In this document: positions 10,890 to 23,612 of the stretch, piece by piece | Layout: each line of letters opens with the position of its first letter | How positions within the stretch are numbered: position 1 is the stretch's first letter | DNA from: Seiridium cupressi | Taxonomy: Eukaryota > Ascomycota > Sordariomycetes > Amphisphaeriales > Sporocadaceae | Assembly (NCBI GenBank): GCA_036674765.1 | Contig: JARVKI010000150.1 | Coordinates: forward strand, 1-64,000 | Direction of reading: 5' to 3' | DNA length: 64,000 nucleotides | Made by a program: the position numbers and the translations under genes | The notes under the pieces: generated by a model | The model's database searches: none | The model's input: only the letters and a program-made list of their open reading frames with translations | What the model was told of the DNA's origin: nothing

Positions 10890-12054
10890 AACAGTATCCC
10901 GGACCATTTATCGATGATCTATGGAGCTCACAAGTCTTCGACGTTGACATATACCATGGGAACTGGTTATTCAAAGCAGGTAAGCGGGAGACTCCATCAG
11001 CGAATCAACAATAACCCACCAGGAAATTCATGAGATGATGAGATAAACAAGGGATTATTAAGTTCTTCTGATTTCCTGCTGAAAATCATCGCTTGGTTGT
11101 TGGTGGTCCAATAAGCATTGGCTTTTCAGCTCTTGTCCGCCGCTCGGTAGGTATTTTTGGTGAGTAACGTTTTTGTCTTCTCCTGCAATCAACGCTTTAA
11201 GATTCCACAAAGCTATTTCAAGTGTATAACTTTATAATGCCATTCTGTTTGCCATGGTAAGATCCAGCTAAGTATTTGTCAAGACCCTCAGGTCGTATAG
11301 CAGGCGCTGTATGCTATGTCTAAGAAACTTGAAAGACCCCCAATAAACGCCCATGTACCATTTGTGACCACTGATCCCAAAACCGCTGCCTTCAGGGTCA
11401 GGGAGGCCCGCTGCCAGCCAAGTCAAGCATCGTTCTCCAGGTAATGATATCCCGAAGAGAGATCAGTCCTCAAATGAATGGACTGCGATAAGAGCAAGGC
11501 AGCGTTCCCGCGGAAGGCCGGAATGGGCCAGCAAGGAGATGCAAACATGTATCAAAAAAGTGCGAATATCTCTCAAATTTTGCCGACCGACTCCAGTGTA
11601 TTCTTAGCCATCACGAAATGGCATCCTGCAAGACCTTTTCCAGTACCAGCCGGGCAAGGAAATGAATGAGTGGAGTAGTTGGATCCGTACTAAATACCAT
11701 TCGGTGTCCCCTCCAAGAAATTATATCGAACGGGCTAACAATAAATGTCGGGTCTGTCCAAGCTACCGCCGGCATAAGTGTGACATCGCGTTGTGCGATG
11801 CCAAACGTTGCGCTCACTGGGCTTGGGGGAGGCCGCGAGGGTCCGCGGGCGCATGCAACCTGTATCGACTTTTCTGTGCCGAGCTGGCAGCTCCTGACCG
11901 TATCGTTTAATTCATCATACATGTCTCGTACATATAGCTCGTTCTAGATTCGGAATGGCGCTGTGAGATTGGTCGAGGCCAGTCGGGTCAACCGGTGTAT
12001 CGTCCCGTCGGGTCGCACAGCATTGGCCGGTGGATTCAGATGCATGCGGCTCAT
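10890..12054. other. Intergenic region, no gene recognised
   Basis: Two genes end here from opposite sides (F-box/ankyrin + and CCCH -). The region holds their 3' untranslated sequences. ORFs at 11478-11947 are short, overlapping on both strands and unlike any family known to me. Confidence 0.4.
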
Positions 12055-14084
12055 TCATCGACCACCAACGCCATCCACAATGCGCGTAGCCTCGTCTTTC
12101 TTACCTGTGCTCGGGGCCGCCGTAGCATAGGTGTGGCCATTACCCCATATGCCCATGGCCGAGCCCAATCCGGACGTTCGCTTCCTAGCCCTCACTGTGC
12201 TGTCTCCGTCCTCATCCATGCTGAACACAAATTCACCGTCCTCCTCACCTATCGGAGTCGTGTATCGAGCGCTCGAGCTGATGGAACCGCTGCTGACGTG
12301 GCGTTCACCTGCACGTCCGTTGGTAGGTCGCCCTCCGATCGTCGGGCGCAAGTGCGGCGAGTCTCCACCGCTGCCATCGATTCGAGTTCGGTTAAGTTGT
12401 TGAGTCAGTGCACTGAGGCCCTCAACGCTGCCTGATCTGCTGCCATGTGGTCGAATAAGATCCTCATTCAGCATAGAGTTGCGCAGCGGGCTTCCGACAT
12501 GGCCAAAAGCACCACTCGCGGCTAGAGCATGTCTCTTCGCGTCATCATCATCCCGTTGGCGCTGGAAGAGAGGACCCCAACGACCAGGACTCGCCGCCAT
12601 TGGGCTGCCGAATTTCGAAGTCGTGTCGGCATTTGGCGTGCCGGTGCCACTGAGTCCCATGACACCATTTGGAGTTCTGTGTCCGTTTGTTTCCTCGTCG
12701 GCAGCTCGCGAGCCACGTCGTGCTTTCTCAGCAGGTGTGAGAAGATCCTTCAGGTTGTCGGGCACGTAATCCTCCTCCAGAAAGGGAAATTCGGCGTCCC
12801 AATCACGGTCTATTCCGCCCACGATGGCACGGGGTGCGCTACTGCTCAGCATCTTAGGCTTAGCGTAGCGACTGGAGTGCATCTGGCGCTTGCCGAAATA
12901 CTCGTCCGCTGGCTGGGTGGGAGGTGAGGAGGCCGTGACAGTCGAAGGAATGTGGTCGTTGCTACCAAAGGCGGACCGATGCAGGGACTTGAGAGCTTCT
13001 GAGGTGCGGTTGTCTTTGGCGCCGACGAGCGAAGGTGACGGGGACTCGAGCCCGAAGGCGGATGGTACAGACGAAGGCCACGGGCCGCCAGGATAGCGAG
13101 CAGCATTCGAGATGCCGTTGGAGTCGAAGGACGCGGGCAACGGGGCGTCGAGTACAGATAGACCTTTAGCAGCAATTGGCGAAAGCCCCAGGCCTAGCCG
13201 CGTCGGATCCTCCTCGCGGGGTGAACCATACTGCGATCCCGTAAGTGAATATGTCGTGTCGATGGTAGGCAGACCGTTTTCCGTGCTCGGTCGCCGGTCT
13301 AGTTGGTGAAACTTGTCGCTGGGCGACATGGGGTAGCCCAAGTTTCCATATGGCTGGCTCGCATCCGCCTTCATGAACGAGTTCGTCAAGGCACTACTCG
13401 AGGTGTTGTAGGGTGCAGCAGGACTTGTGCGAGCGCCCGGGTACGCCGGTTGGCCGATGGTAATGCCATTCTTTCCGTAGTTGATTCGTCTGCCATCGGC
13501 GAGCATGTGGATGTTGGCGCATTTGGGACCGAATTTGCAATTGCCCTGGATTGGAACATGGTTAGCTTTTAGCTTCATCCGAGGGCACGGCGATGATGTC
13601 GCGGCCCGCACTTGTGAATGGTTGACGGAGAGTCAGACCAGAGCAAGAGCTGTTGTTTGACGGGGTCTTGAGGCCTACGCACCTTTGCAAAGTACTTGCA
13701 GACGGTCTCAGAAGCAGAACCAAGATCATGGCTGAAGGGACAAGCGTTGCCTGCCTGACAAGCACCTTGACGGAAGAATTTGCAGGGGACATGTGAGGTA
13801 TCTAGGAGGGAAGAACAAAGGTTAGCGCAACAATGATGACATGTATGTTGTGCACGACGGAATCGATCGAGCCTATAAGCTCAGTGCATCCCATCGCATC
13901 CTGCTCGTGCGACACAGGAGGAACGTTGGGCAGGGGAATCGATCTGACCCACGGCCGAGGAATTGCACTTACTCGGAGGACTTCGGGGACCGTCGAACCT
14001 CTGAGCAGCCGGTAACGGGGCCATTGCACCGGTAGATGAAGGGATGTTGAGACTCCCAGATCTCACGTGCCGAAACTCAGACAT
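12055..14084 (-). CDS. CCCH zinc-finger protein, Lee1-like
   Basis: Three exons on the minus strand fit exactly: 14084-13973, 13801-13683 and 13545-12055, giving 573 residues. The start MSEFRHVRSG is the first ATG of the frame. Two tandem C3H1 fingers lie at about residues 43-90. The first reads CKFFRQGACQAGNACPFSH. The second is split by intron 2, beginning CKYFAK and resuming GNCKFGPKCANIH. A long low-complexity Ser/Pro/Gly-rich tail follows, with a few conserved acidic patches such as DAEFPFLEEDYVPDNLKDLLTP. Tandem CCCH fingers usually bind RNA. The arrangement matches fungal proteins related to yeast Lee1, whose role is poorly known. An unusually long upstream region (14085-15500) without genes could be a long 5' leader. 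Confidence 0.88.
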
Positions 14085-17000
14085 GATGACCGAAACCTGG
14101 GAGCAGAGCAGCGAAGTCGACGAGGTTTTTCTGGTCGGACGGAGGTATGGATATCGTGAAGTAAAAGGTGGCGGGCGGTGGAGGAGTCGGGACGGAGTGG
14201 ACAGGGAAATAGGTAATGAGGGGCAACGCAGACAAGCACTCAATTGAGAGCTTGGACGCGTTCGGCTCCTTATCGACCGCTGTAACTTCAGGCTGCGTGC
14301 TGTGCTTGCGCAGGGTCCACGGAACTTGCCTGCATGCGCTCAATCGATGGGATCAAATTGGGAAGATCGACGAGTCGAGTGCAACAGAACAGGTGGTTTC
14401 TCCTTTGTTGAATTTGCAGGCAGTAAGTGAGTTAAGTCAGTTGGGATCGTTGGCGGATGACATTCAGCGGTAGCGGTCAATTGATTGGCTGGGCTGGGCA
14501 TATGCTGTGTGTCCTAGAGGTCGATTTAATATTGAAGGTCTAGGAGAGGTTCAACGGAGGGATTTCCAAGGGCGGAAAAGTGACCTAGATCAACCTGCAC
14601 CTTGCACCTTTGCCTTGGAAGCTAGGGTCCCAGTTTCGTCAGCCGGCTTGGGGGTATGTCTAATGCAGGCGGTGGGAAACTGAGTAGCAGACGCAGAGGC
14701 AAGAAGCAGACGCCGATGGGGACCTTCAAGGGACCGAGTACCAAGATGCAGCTGGTCAAATCAGCGGCAGCAGATGCGGGCAGATGCAATGCGAGAGGGG
14801 CCCCCGGTCTGGATTGGGTTGCAACAGGAATGAGATCCGACGACTTATGAGCGAACCATGGAGGGGCTCAAGGACGGCGCCCTCGCACCACTGAACGAGC
14901 GTCTCCAGCGCCAACCCGCACGGCCGTGATAGAGAGGTGAGTAATGCGCCCTAGCGCGCCATGCAGGCATACGATTGCGGGAAAACTAGTGCGAATCTTG
15001 ACCGAAGGTGTGAGGACGATTCAGGTATTGCTCGTATCTGTCTGCAACGGGCCAAGTAGATTTAATCGCCTCGGTGAATTCCTGGATTTCAGTCCCCCCC
15101 GCCCAGAGGCAGTGGAGCTCGAGTCGTCAACCTCGTGGCTGGAGATCTGCTGGAGATCCACTAAATGGGCGGGGTGGCTCTGAGACAGCGGCCGGGGGGG
15201 TTTGAGTCGAGTGGGAGAAATGCGCCTGTAGCGATACCAAAATCCCGGGACGATGCTGTGTAAAAGCTTATTCGTTTACAAGTTGCGGTATAGTCAACCG
15301 TCCAAGCTAGGAGATCTGTCAGTAGTGATAAGAAACACCCCTGGTTGTGTCCTCTTATGCCCTTTCTTGAGTCATCGGTCCCGACCCGAGCCGTGGCTGA
15401 TCTATGGTTGAATTCAGGTAGCTAAAGGTAGGTAGTCTTGGTAGGTATGGCCAGAAACGAGGTCCCCATTACCTAGATAAACTCCAGCCGTTATCAGACT
15501 ACCTTGAAGAGCTACATGTAGGACTGAGCATTGAACACAGCAAGGGGCAAACTTCGAGGATTAGCACCAGGTGCACTTGACCATGGCTCTGCCCACTCCG
15601 CCTCCCAAACATCACTAGCTTCCTCCTGTGAATACACCTCAAGGCCTGATGATACTATCCATACGTGAAGTGGAGGGTGGGGGTTTCGGTTTCGAGTCTC
15701 AACCTCGCACCGGTGCAGCTCTGTAATGCCGCTCGCTAACACTTTGTGGTAGCTTGTCATTTCTAGACGGCTCGAGTCTCCCCTATTTCTTCCGAGACAT
15801 TTCGCTGCCCGCATCACCACGACCATCGAGAAAAGCCCGGAGGGTGATGAAACGGCTCCCATACGTCCATCCGAGGTGGCATTGAGAGGATGTGAGATGG
15901 GGTCGAGGTGGACGGCCGCGCGCTGTGGAGCTAACAGCAGTAACAGCAGGCCACGGGACCACACTCGGATGAGTAATTCCAGGGAGCAAACGTCATGCGC
16001 TTTGCCGTTACACTCCGTGGAAGGGTCTTGCGATCATACCGGGCCGCACTAATGGGGGACCTGTGCCCTGAGGAGGCATCCATAAACGGCAGCACCTGAG
16101 CACAGGTCTGACCCGAGCATGCCGTTAAATGTCAAATTTTGATTGTGCTTACGGACTAGAGGGGTAGCAACACTGCCCTTCTGGGCCAATCCGGGGGCCT
16201 CGCCTTAACCATATATGACATGTCGGTTCCCAAAGGGCTGAGGTCGTTCGAGACTGTCGAGCCGCTCAGGGTAGTTCGGTTGGTGTTGACGAATGATGGC
16301 ATCGAATCCCCCCAATGGAGGATGTGGGGTTACGGGATGGATGCAAGATGCGCAGATGGGCTCAAGACTTACATGCCCGCCTGCAGGGTTTGCGCTTAAT
16401 TGCGCCCGCTTGGAAGCATGTCTAACCAAAGTACGAGAAGATTGCGGTGTAGTGACAGCGTTGATGGTCAGGGCCGTATCCGACATTGTCCACTGACAAA
16501 TATCCGAGCAGTCATGCATTGGCTTTGATGCTGTTGTTGCTCGCAGGTGGTTGCAACAAGCAACTAGAATTGCCTGCCGCAATGCCGAAGATTGCCTTAT
16601 GTTTTGGAGCTAGACTGCCCGCTTAAGCGCGGCGTGATCTCCTAACATCAGCCGAGCTAGAGACCCTGCCGAGCCAGATAACGATATGTGAGCAGCCTAG
16701 ATAAGCCAGAGTACGGAGGGTGTCTGGAGCTTATGCACGGCGACCGGGCCGTAGGGTGATCACGATGACATCGCGCATAAGCCTGTGATAGCAGGGTGGG
16801 ATCTCGCATGCATGTCGGCGTTTAAAGACGATGCGCCGGAGAATCATGGACGTGCATTTGCCTGTCAACATCATTCTCGATCGTGCGTAACCCAAGCCTC
16901 CATAATGCTTTAGAAGGCGACATGGAGAAATTAGATCACCAAAGACAAGGACTTCAGACATCGGCTGCGGGCGAGCCGCCTCTGTCTAACGTCGGAAACA

Positions 17001-20000
17001 GGCCGCCCCCGAGTGATTCTGTACAGTACATGAGATCGCCGTGTCTGATTATGCTGTCGAATTGTGGTTTTGGATAACGTCTAAACCAGTTTGGGAGCTC
17101 CCTGTATTAGATCGCGTCCCACGACGCGTCTGAGGAGCCTTTTGCCTGCTCGTGTTTGTGAGACAGTGCCAGTCTGCGAGTTGGGCGCTTTCAACCTTGA
17201 GGGTTGCCCTGTTTGATCTGTTCATGGAAAGCCACCACACATAGCCGCCCTTATCGAAGTCATGGAGGCGAACAGCCACCTCGCCCAACTGTTTCTAAAA
17301 TCATACGACCGATGCGAGCCCTACATTGTCGCCACTACACTAGGCTGTAGGATGCCCTGGCAGTGCTTCCCGGCACGGCCCATCGTTGCCTGCAAAATAG
17401 AGGTGCGGGGACCCAAGAATATCTCAGGCTTTGACTTCGCTCATTATACAAATTCGGAAGAGGGCAAGCTCTCATTCTAGTCACCTCCCCTGTACATCGG
17501 TCGCTTCCAACCCTTGTGTTTTTACAGTGCAGTCTTCTTGTTACCTTGAGGCTGATTAAATTCTCCTTCAGCGTTGATGCACTCCACAAAGAAGCCTCGT
17601 TGGACTTGCATCTAAAAAAACCCAAGGCCTGAGCTCGTGATTATCTAGCTCGATCGCATTCCCATGGCTTCAGCACTACCCAGTTCTACGTGATTGCATT
17701 ACCTCCATGTACTTGGTCTGTCTGGCGCTACGACCCATAGACTAGGAGCTACCCTGATGACTATAGTCATCTGAGGGATGCAAGGCATCTTTTCGGGTGT
17801 GGCGCTAACAAATAAGCTCCAATAGCCCCACAGCCCCTGGGGACCGGCCATAGGCCTGTAGTGCTGTGCACTCTTCACTCTACCATCTCATCACCTACCT
17901 GTCGTCGGCGCCTGTTGCGTTTCTGAAGATGGAGCCAGTACGAAGCACTGTCCCGGAAGCTCTGACGGCCTTTCCCCATAGCGTGATACCTATTTCGCGG
18001 GCTAGGCTACATCTCAGATCGGTACATACATGGTTATTGAATGGACTTGGTCCGGATCGCCAAAAGAGGATAGGAGCTGCATTAGAGGGGTCCCCAGCAT
18101 GATCGACAACAACTACCGAGAAACAAGAAACAAGGCATGCGAAAACCATAGTGCTAATATTACTTTTCGCACATTCATTCGACCTCATGGTCCGCTTCCT
18201 ATAGTGACTGTATGAAGAGATTTATCTTCCTGCTAAAAGCTGAAGTGTCCGATAATTATCATATCAAAGGTATTGGCAAGTCTCTCCTACTTGCAGGTCT
18301 TACTCGTCCCCACGGCTGCCCAAGCTAATCTTCGGGGACCAGAATGCCAAAACCTGCACGTTTTAGTAATTAGCACGGCAGCCTGCGTCTAATTGCGAAC
18401 AGCGGCAGAGATATTTGTTGGACTACTGGTATACGTCGAACCGGAGTGGCGAGGCTAATGAGATCCTTTCCCAGCCCGGAAGTTGAAATCCTTGCCCGTA
18501 CAGGCTTCTATCTCGACTAACCAGCCAAGAAATCTTGTCCGGATCAGTTCCATGTCGTATTTCTGTCGCCATCGCCTACGGGCGCGTCCCGTGCGACGGG
18601 GAGCAGTTCGCATACTCTTGGCATACATCCGCAGCCTGCATGACCGGGGTCGAGGGAGCCACATGGTCTCTCGACTTGCGAAACATGGCATTCCTACCCA
18701 CCACATCGATTTCGTTGTAGTTGGACTGATTCCCAAGTTCAGCTAGTCCCAAATAAGGACACATCAAAAGAAGCTTATCGATCCCAGCCTTTCCACGGCC
18801 ACGCGCCCTTCACCCAATACAAAAGGCACCCGAATCCATATGATCCAAAAGAAAACATTATCACACGTAGTGACATTCCAGAATACATCTTCGAAACGAG
18901 TAGGAGCAACTCAATAGTCAGCACGAAAGAAGAACTCAGATTCAGCAACATGCCCAAAACCTTGACGGTGTGTACACGGCGCATAGCATAGACGAATCAA
19001 AGGAGATCCAATGCCACCCACTTCCTTCAAGTCTCCACACCAACCCAAGATCACAACGACTCCATCTGCTCTACAACTCTATTGCTTCTTGGTCCGAGTA
19101 ACCCCACTGCTGCCGCAGCTGACTAATTCCTGTTTCATATTTCATACGTCACTACACATTATATGAGTCTGGTCACTGTCGCCTGGTCTGAAACAAACCC
19201 AGAAATTTCAAAAGAATACCTCCCCGAAGCTAGCAGAAGGAATCTCATCCACAATGATGTGTATATCCTCCTTTCATACAATGACCAGACATATAAATTC
19301 CCCTCTGTGCAACATGACACAGGAAGCATGAGCTATTATCTATCGGTAGTCTCATCCATAGATTACATATCCTGCAGGCAGCCAATCGCAACAACTGTCA
19401 TGAAGGATAAAATTGATTGATTGGCCCAGTCATTCGTCAATGGCATTGCCACAGCTTAACCATAACAGTCTGAGTGATTGATATGAATGCAACACGAAGG
19501 GCCTGGAGCTTCAAGAGCCTGCGCCCCGCCTCCTACAACGCAGCATGCCGCGTCCTCCCACCCCAAATCATCATCCCATGACGCTGAATATGGTATCAGA
19601 TATCGGAGTCATGCCATGCCGCGCAAGCGAAAGATCTGATCAGCGTCAGCCTTGATCCACACCCTGCCTGCCTAAATCCTGTTTACCATAAGAACCATTA
19701 TGGCTTTAAGCGATGGGTTGCAGCCTGGTTGACATACCCTTGTTAACCTCCTCCTCAGCCACAGCTGCATATATGCTTAGTATCATCTGATGCGCCAAAG
19801 TTGGAGCCCAGTCGAGCATAGCAATATGAATGGCCAGTCCCTATAAAGTGATCTTCGTACCAGCCACACCAAATGCACGACTGTTTAGACAACAAGACTT
19901 AAACTACTTATCCAATTTCACATATGCTGGTCTGCCCATGCCGTTCCATGCAGTCTTTCCAGCTGTAAAATAATCCATGTCTCAGTATTTGTCATTCTGT

Positions 20001-23000
20001 TTTTTTCGTATCTGCGGAGTCGAGAAAATGGACGCCCGGTGGCGCGTACATCCCAGCGTCGTGGCACAGAGTCACCAATGCTTGGCGGAGCAAAATCAAC
20101 CTGGTTCTTCCCTTGAAACCATGCAATAATCACATCGGCTGCGAAAATATGACGAGTTTTTCGTGATGCCCAGAGCTCTATTGGCCAACAACGCATAGCA
20201 ACCGATGTCGGCCGCTCGCAGGAGAGAAAAGCAAAAATCGAGCTCCGGCAGGGAAGACCTATACGCAGTACTCATGCAACGAGCTGCACGCTCCATGCAT
20301 ATACGATCACCTTTCAATCTTGCATATGGAGGGGGCGTCAAGGTTATACCCGCATGCGGATTTGTCTCAGAGCTTTGACGGAGCTCTCGAACACGGAAAG
20401 CTCTGAAGTCTCGTGACAAATGGTACAGCCTGTAGAATCAAGTCATTTATATGCAGATGCGCACGGCCCGGCTACATCTTTCAAACTCAGGTGGACTAAG
20501 ATTTAGATTTACGCCTGCATATGACTAGCGGTGGTTTATTCACACCGCAACTCGTCCAGTATTAGTGAACAAGTGTTTGATCTTACATACATAGATGTTG
20601 TGGCAGTTTGGGTAGGCACCAGTTAGAGTCGACGCAACACCTTCCGAAGTACCTTGTTGCCGCCGTACCCGGTAGGCAGTTGTATAACTGTACCACTACT
20701 TTGACACCGTCGCAAAAGCCAACCTACAACTCTTTTATTGGTCATTCTCAGCTATGCACCTGTCACACCTTCACTTTTTATCTCTTTGAAGATGTCGCCT
20801 CCTGTAAGTGGCACTTTGGCCCAGTCAAGAACCCACACACAGGCATGTCGCCTTATAGGACAGGGTTATGTAGTAGTGCTCGACGGCGCAAAGATTAAAA
20901 TCTCACCACCTTCTCCCTAGTTATCGAAGATATAGCTTTATTTTCTAAAAAATATAAATAATATATTTAAAAGTTAAAAATTTATATAAACCTCTTTTTA
21001 TTAAGTAATAATAATATACTTAAGGCTGATATCACGCAATTATAAATAATAATAATAAAAACTGTTAATAATTAAATTATATATTTATTAGCCATCCTGT
21101 GTTAATCTATACTTCCTTCCGGTTAACGTTGCCACACCTCGCCAGAGAAATTGGATTTGGCTTGCCATAGGAGCTATTGGCGTGTTTCAAAACGCGTTCG
21201 ACTGACGAAAGAAACCTTCCACTGGCGCATATTAATACTGTTAAGGCACGAAAAGGTCATGGATGGTAGGTATTATGGACTTTGAAGTTCAGTATCATCT
21301 TGGTGAGCCACTCCTGAAAGAATCGTTCCCTGGCAACCCCACGGAGGACGAACAGAAATGGTAGTTTGGAACTAAGGATCCTTACGGCTCAAGACGAGAT
21401 GAGGAGAAATAGCGGGACACACACCCGAAGCCGACTTCCTCTAATCGTAACTTTTCGTAACATGCCTGCAGCTTGTAGTAAACGGCGCCGGAATTTCTCA
21501 ATAATGTCTGAGTTTGAAGCCATAACCTAAGATATTACCCTGGACATCTTGGCCTTTATATATAGTATAATTCAAGAGTGGCGCATTAATTCACAAATGT
21601 TCTATAATCAATGTAATTCGAGTATAGTGGTTATCGAGGCCCTATCATAGCTTCTTGGCATGAACGTGCGCACTGGGGTGGCCCAGCATCGCGTCCACAG
21701 GCATGTAAATGCGATCTCTTTTTAGCCGAGGTGAATCGTGTAGCCATGTCTAGGTCCATGGCTAAACTGAACCAACCACGCAATTAGAAGAAACCTGTGT
21801 AAGCTATGGTGTTCGACCCCAAATCGATACCAATGCCGAGGTTATTAGCGGCCTTCCCATGCCATTTTTGGACATAGGCGATTAGTCCCAGCTAGTTGAT
21901 CTATGGAACTGGATAGGGTTGACGATGGCTCCAAAGCAAAAAGAAAAAAAAAGATTTTGGAATTGCAAAGGGAAACAACAAGAAAATCCGAACGCCCCTC
22001 CTTTGGCCCATGTCTTACTTTGAAGGTTGCTCAACATATTTATCGGTATCGAGGAAATGGTTTATTTTAGTTATAAGTAGGAGCGTAGGTTGGAGGTGGA
22101 CGTTAAAATTAGGGGCAAGTATACGCTAAGCGGGATGCTTCGCGCCAGCCCTACGACGCACATGTTTATAGCTCTAGGATTCCACATCTTACATTTTCGT
22201 CTCGCATTTGCAATCGGAATTGCGTTGCCCCGGCGCCCCTTGCCAGTTTTGGTCGTGGATTCCCGATTCCTTCTACATGTCGCCAGGAAGGCAAGTCTTG
22301 ATATAGACACCAAGTGGTTAATGCCGTTGATCTGGACCCTGCATAGGACTTGCGTAGATAAATACATTCAGCAATCTTCGGTAGATAAATATGCGTTGTT
22401 TGTTGGGGCTATGCCGCCCAAGCAACCTTAGCACATGTGACACATTATGTCTACTACTTCTCGGGCACTTGGAAGTCGACTATCATTTCTAGCCACTGTG
22501 AGTTGTGCACACCAGATCAACCTACCATATAAACCACGTCACTCACAGCACGCTACTGTATATGTCTTGTAGTGCCAATATAATAGAAGAAACTTAATTA
22601 ATAGTAGTTCGTAACCTTTACCGTCACCCTATTCCGTAATTTCCTTTAGAAGGGGAAAAACAGGGGAAGAATGAATGCTCATCAAGATAAAGCGGTTCTT
22701 TTAAAGTATTAAGTTAACTTGCAATAGTATTCGAGAAATTATAATAAGAAAAACATGCTGATTTATTCATTTCATTAAGTGGAAGAAGAACTAAAAATCA
22801 GAAAAAGAAACAAGCGATAATGATATTGTACTCCCATCATCCATGCCAGTTTGGGCGTCCAGAACCTAATCGGCTCCTACACGCCTCGAGTGTGGAGATG
22901 TCCCAAGGCCATCAACCAATTGGACAGACAAAGATCTTTCCACGCGCTGCAAGTGCTTACCCATTGCGGACGTTCGCTAAATCCGAGTATTGGGGGCCAA

Positions 23001-23612
23001 AAAGCCTGCATTTTGAGGCAAGTCACAGGGAATCACATTGGGGGCCCCCCAGGACTTTGAGCAGGGCCTCAGATTCTCGTTCGCCTTCTGCTCATTTTTC
23101 CTTCGTTGTTCCTCTTTATTTTGACCAGCTTCAATATTTACTTGCTAAATCACCGCATACTTGCTGGTTATTGACTCTTGGAACCGTTTCAAAACTCACC
23201 GCACGTGGAGGGTCACCTACAGATTTCAGTTATGGCCGTCCGTCACCGCGACGCGTTTGGGCGAGAATCCTTCGGTCGAGTATCCTCGCACTTCCCATGA
23301 CCACTATCTGCGGCCGAGAGACGGTAGGCTGGCACCACTGCTTGTCCAAGGAACACAGAGTGCTCGTCACGATGGTCAGCCATATGCCAAAAGTACCTGG
23401 ACTCGGACGGGCCCTCCGCAAACGCGGATCAGCACAATTCTCAGGCTTGTCTACTGGACGTTTGAGTCTGTCCTCGAAGAAGGAAGTCATAAACGCCAGT
23501 ACGAAGCGTCTTCTAACATAATACTTGCGTTCAAGTGGATACCGTCCTGTATTTTGCTTGTTATCCTGGTAAGACAGGCACTCCTCTTGAGGCATATTCA
23601 TTTCTTAACTAT
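14085..23612. other. Gene-poor stretch of about 9.5 kb
   Basis: I found no family-recognisable coding region on either strand. ORFs are short, overlap on opposite strands and lack codon or motif support. The left 1.4 kb probably holds the CCCH promoter and leader. An AT-rich island lies at 20930-21095 and AT-rich patches at about 22590-22820. A minus ORF at 15512-15964 begins with a Leu-rich stretch but nothing else supports it. Confidence 0.45.
20930..21095. repeat. Short AT-rich (RIP-like) island
   Basis: About 165 bases are almost only A/T with ATAATAATA and TTTAAAAG strings, TpA-rich and CpA-poor, flanked on both sides by normal sequence. It may be a small fragment of a RIPed element or an AT microsatellite. 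It is too short to classify. Confidence 0.5.

Noticed and set aside
12131..13572. Long plus-strand ORFs opposite the CCCH gene
   Set aside because: They are mirror frames of a GC-rich, Ser/Pro-rich coding exon.
15512..15964. Minus-strand ORF of 150 codons with a Leu-rich, signal-like start
   Set aside because: Beyond the first 20 residues nothing looks like a folded or conserved protein, and there is no promoter or neighbour support.
22350..22395. Short direct repeat GTAGATAAATA (two copies)
   Set aside because: Two copies of 11 bases in AT-rich sequence are expected by chance.
22820..23521. Plus-strand ORF of 233 codons upstream of the HET/membrane gene
   Set aside because: Composition looks random, long ORFs overlap it in other frames, and no motif or splice link to the HET gene is visible.
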